NCBI GenBank assembly: GCA_017518785.1
Contig: JAFWUA010000044.1
Coordinates: 1 to 13,296 of the forward strand
Source of the DNA: Neisseriaceae bacterium
Lineage (GTDB): Bacteria > Pseudomonadota > Gammaproteobacteria > Burkholderiales > Neisseriaceae
Reading direction: 5' to 3'
Length of the DNA stretch: 13,296 bases
The notes below the pieces were generated by a model that saw only the letters and a list, made by a program, of their open reading frames with translations, was not told where the DNA came from and made no database searches. Below are positions 12,841 through 13,296 of the stretch, in pieces. Each line of letters opens with the position of its first letter. Within the stretch, counting starts at the first letter, position 1. A program made the translations under genes and the position numbers.

Positions 12841-12907
12841 GGATAGGCTACTCAAAAAATTCTGTAGAATTTTGGGGAGATTACGTAGAGTAAGTCGCAA
12901 TGACAGT
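12841..12907. repeat. Possible dispersed-repeat fragment with an 18-base palindrome
   Basis: The segment contains AAAATTCT-GT-AGAATTTT (12856-12873) and ends with TCGCAATGA, the reverse complement of TCATTGCGA at 11801-11809. Its composition is typical of short intergenic repeats; the genome copy number is unknown. Confidence 0.35.
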
Positions 12908-12910
12908 ATT

Positions 12911-12929
12911 TTTTCAGGTTTCCTGAAAA
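12911..12929 (+). repeat. Palindromic DUS-like hairpin TTTTCAGG-TTT-CCTGAAAA
   Basis: A perfect 8-bp inverted repeat around TTT. Read as a 12-mer at 12916-12927 it is AGGTTTCCTGAA, two bases from AGGCTGCCTGAA. Because it is palindromic it presents an AGGnnnCCTGAA-like face on both strands. It could also act as a weak terminator. Confidence 0.5.
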
Positions 12930-13057
12930 GACATTGTTAATTGCTCACTACTCATTGATTGCACCTTGACGGCAAGCCTAATATGATTTATCTTTCAACC
13001 TTTCAACTTAACCGATTATCAACCCGACATACGGAGACAAGCATAAGCATTTTCGGT

Positions 13058-13097
13058 GTTTAGAAAAACGCGTACCTTAAATCGTTGTTCTCTAAAC
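13058..13097 (+). promoter_or_regulatory. Imperfect hairpin in the ilvB upstream region
   Basis: GTTTAGAAAAACG (13058-13070) is nearly complementary to CGTTGTTCTCTAAAC (13083-13097). There is no T-tract afterwards. It could be a leader-RNA element or a repeat end; neither can be decided here. The rest of 12930-13235 holds no gene I can support. Confidence 0.3.
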
Positions 13098-13160
13098 GGC
13101 ACAAAAATGCGGCGAAAATGTAATCAAACAAGTTTCAAAGCAAGACAAGGCAATGAGCCT

Positions 13161-13188
13161 TTGACAGTATAGATAAATTGTTTTTGAT
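13161..13188 (+). promoter_or_regulatory. Promoter candidate for the acetolactate synthase gene
   Basis: A perfect TTGACA (13161-13166) is followed after 16 bases by TTTGAT, four of six matches to the -10 consensus. It lies about 48 bases before the start codon; GAAAGG (13222-13227) is the Shine-Dalgarno. Confidence 0.5.
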
Positions 13189-13235
13189 TAGGCTTTGCGG
13201 TCAGTTTGTCGGCCTGATTATGAAAGGTCTTTTAT

Positions 13236-13296
13236 ATGCAAATTTCTGGTGCACATATTATTGTACAAAGTCTTAAAGCCGAAGGCGTGGAGTATG
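13236..13296 (+). CDS. ilvB: Acetolactate synthase large subunit, first 20 codons
   Basis: The visible start MQISGAHIIVQSLKAEGVEY corresponds closely to the N-terminus of acetolactate synthase large subunits (ilvB/ilvI type), the thiamine-diphosphate enzyme that begins valine, leucine and isoleucine synthesis. The catalytic Glu and all other motifs lie beyond the window. GAAAGG is spaced 8 bases from the ATG. In this family the symbol may be ilvB or ilvI depending on the annotator. Confidence 0.85.
   Translation, partial: MQISGAHIIVQSLKAEGVEY

Noticed and set aside
12983..13063. 26-codon frame as an ilv attenuator leader peptide
   Set aside because: Only scattered Ile, Leu and Val residues, no run of them, no ribosome site and no attenuator hairpin with T-tract afterwards.

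Overview
The window looks like chromosomal DNA from an AT-rich betaproteobacterium of the family Neisseriaceae. The evidence is the protein sequences (NusB, LysA, Pth and the start of the acetolactate synthase read like Neisseria orthologues) and a dense 12-base repeat, AGTCTGCCGGAA, that behaves like a DNA uptake sequence (DUS). I count 14 exact copies and 5 near copies between positions 48 and 10673, evenly split between strands, some inside genes and some in gaps. It differs from the Neisseriaceae uptake dialects I know; the closest is the Simonsiella-type AGGCTGCCTGAA, with 10 of 12 bases the same.

Layout. Positions 1-1954 are a leftward haem operon, hemC-hemD-(unidentified gene, cut by the window edge), joined by two ATGA overlaps. 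From about 2000 everything runs rightward: ribH-nusB (riboflavin and antitermination, ATGA overlap); thyA with a small secreted protein 3 bases behind it; ratA-rnfH-pth (all overlapping); lptM-lysA followed by a two-gene ABC exporter and queA; then a single-gene unit for a YfbK-like von Willebrand A lipoprotein that ends at a strong intrinsic terminator (11742-11775).

From 11775 the character changes. About 590 bases without a credible gene contain a 169-base element with perfect 18-base terminal inverted repeats (12093-12261), probably a MITE-like relative of an IS. It is followed by a small four-helix membrane protein (12363-12740) and about 500 bases of noncoding, repeat-rich DNA before the start of the acetolactate synthase gene (13236, cut by the window end). 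In this right-hand part the AGTCTGCCGGAA repeat is absent. Instead there is one exact AGGCTGCCTGAA, sitting on the stop codon of the membrane-protein gene, and two AGRTTTCCTGAA variants.

Most of the window is housekeeping metabolism (haem, riboflavin, thymidylate, lysine, branched-chain amino acids, queuosine) plus translation and envelope upkeep. The notable system is the apparent new DUS dialect, its reuse as terminator and as codons (Ser-Leu-Pro-Glu or Ser-Gly-Arg-Leu), and the apparent dialect change near the right end.
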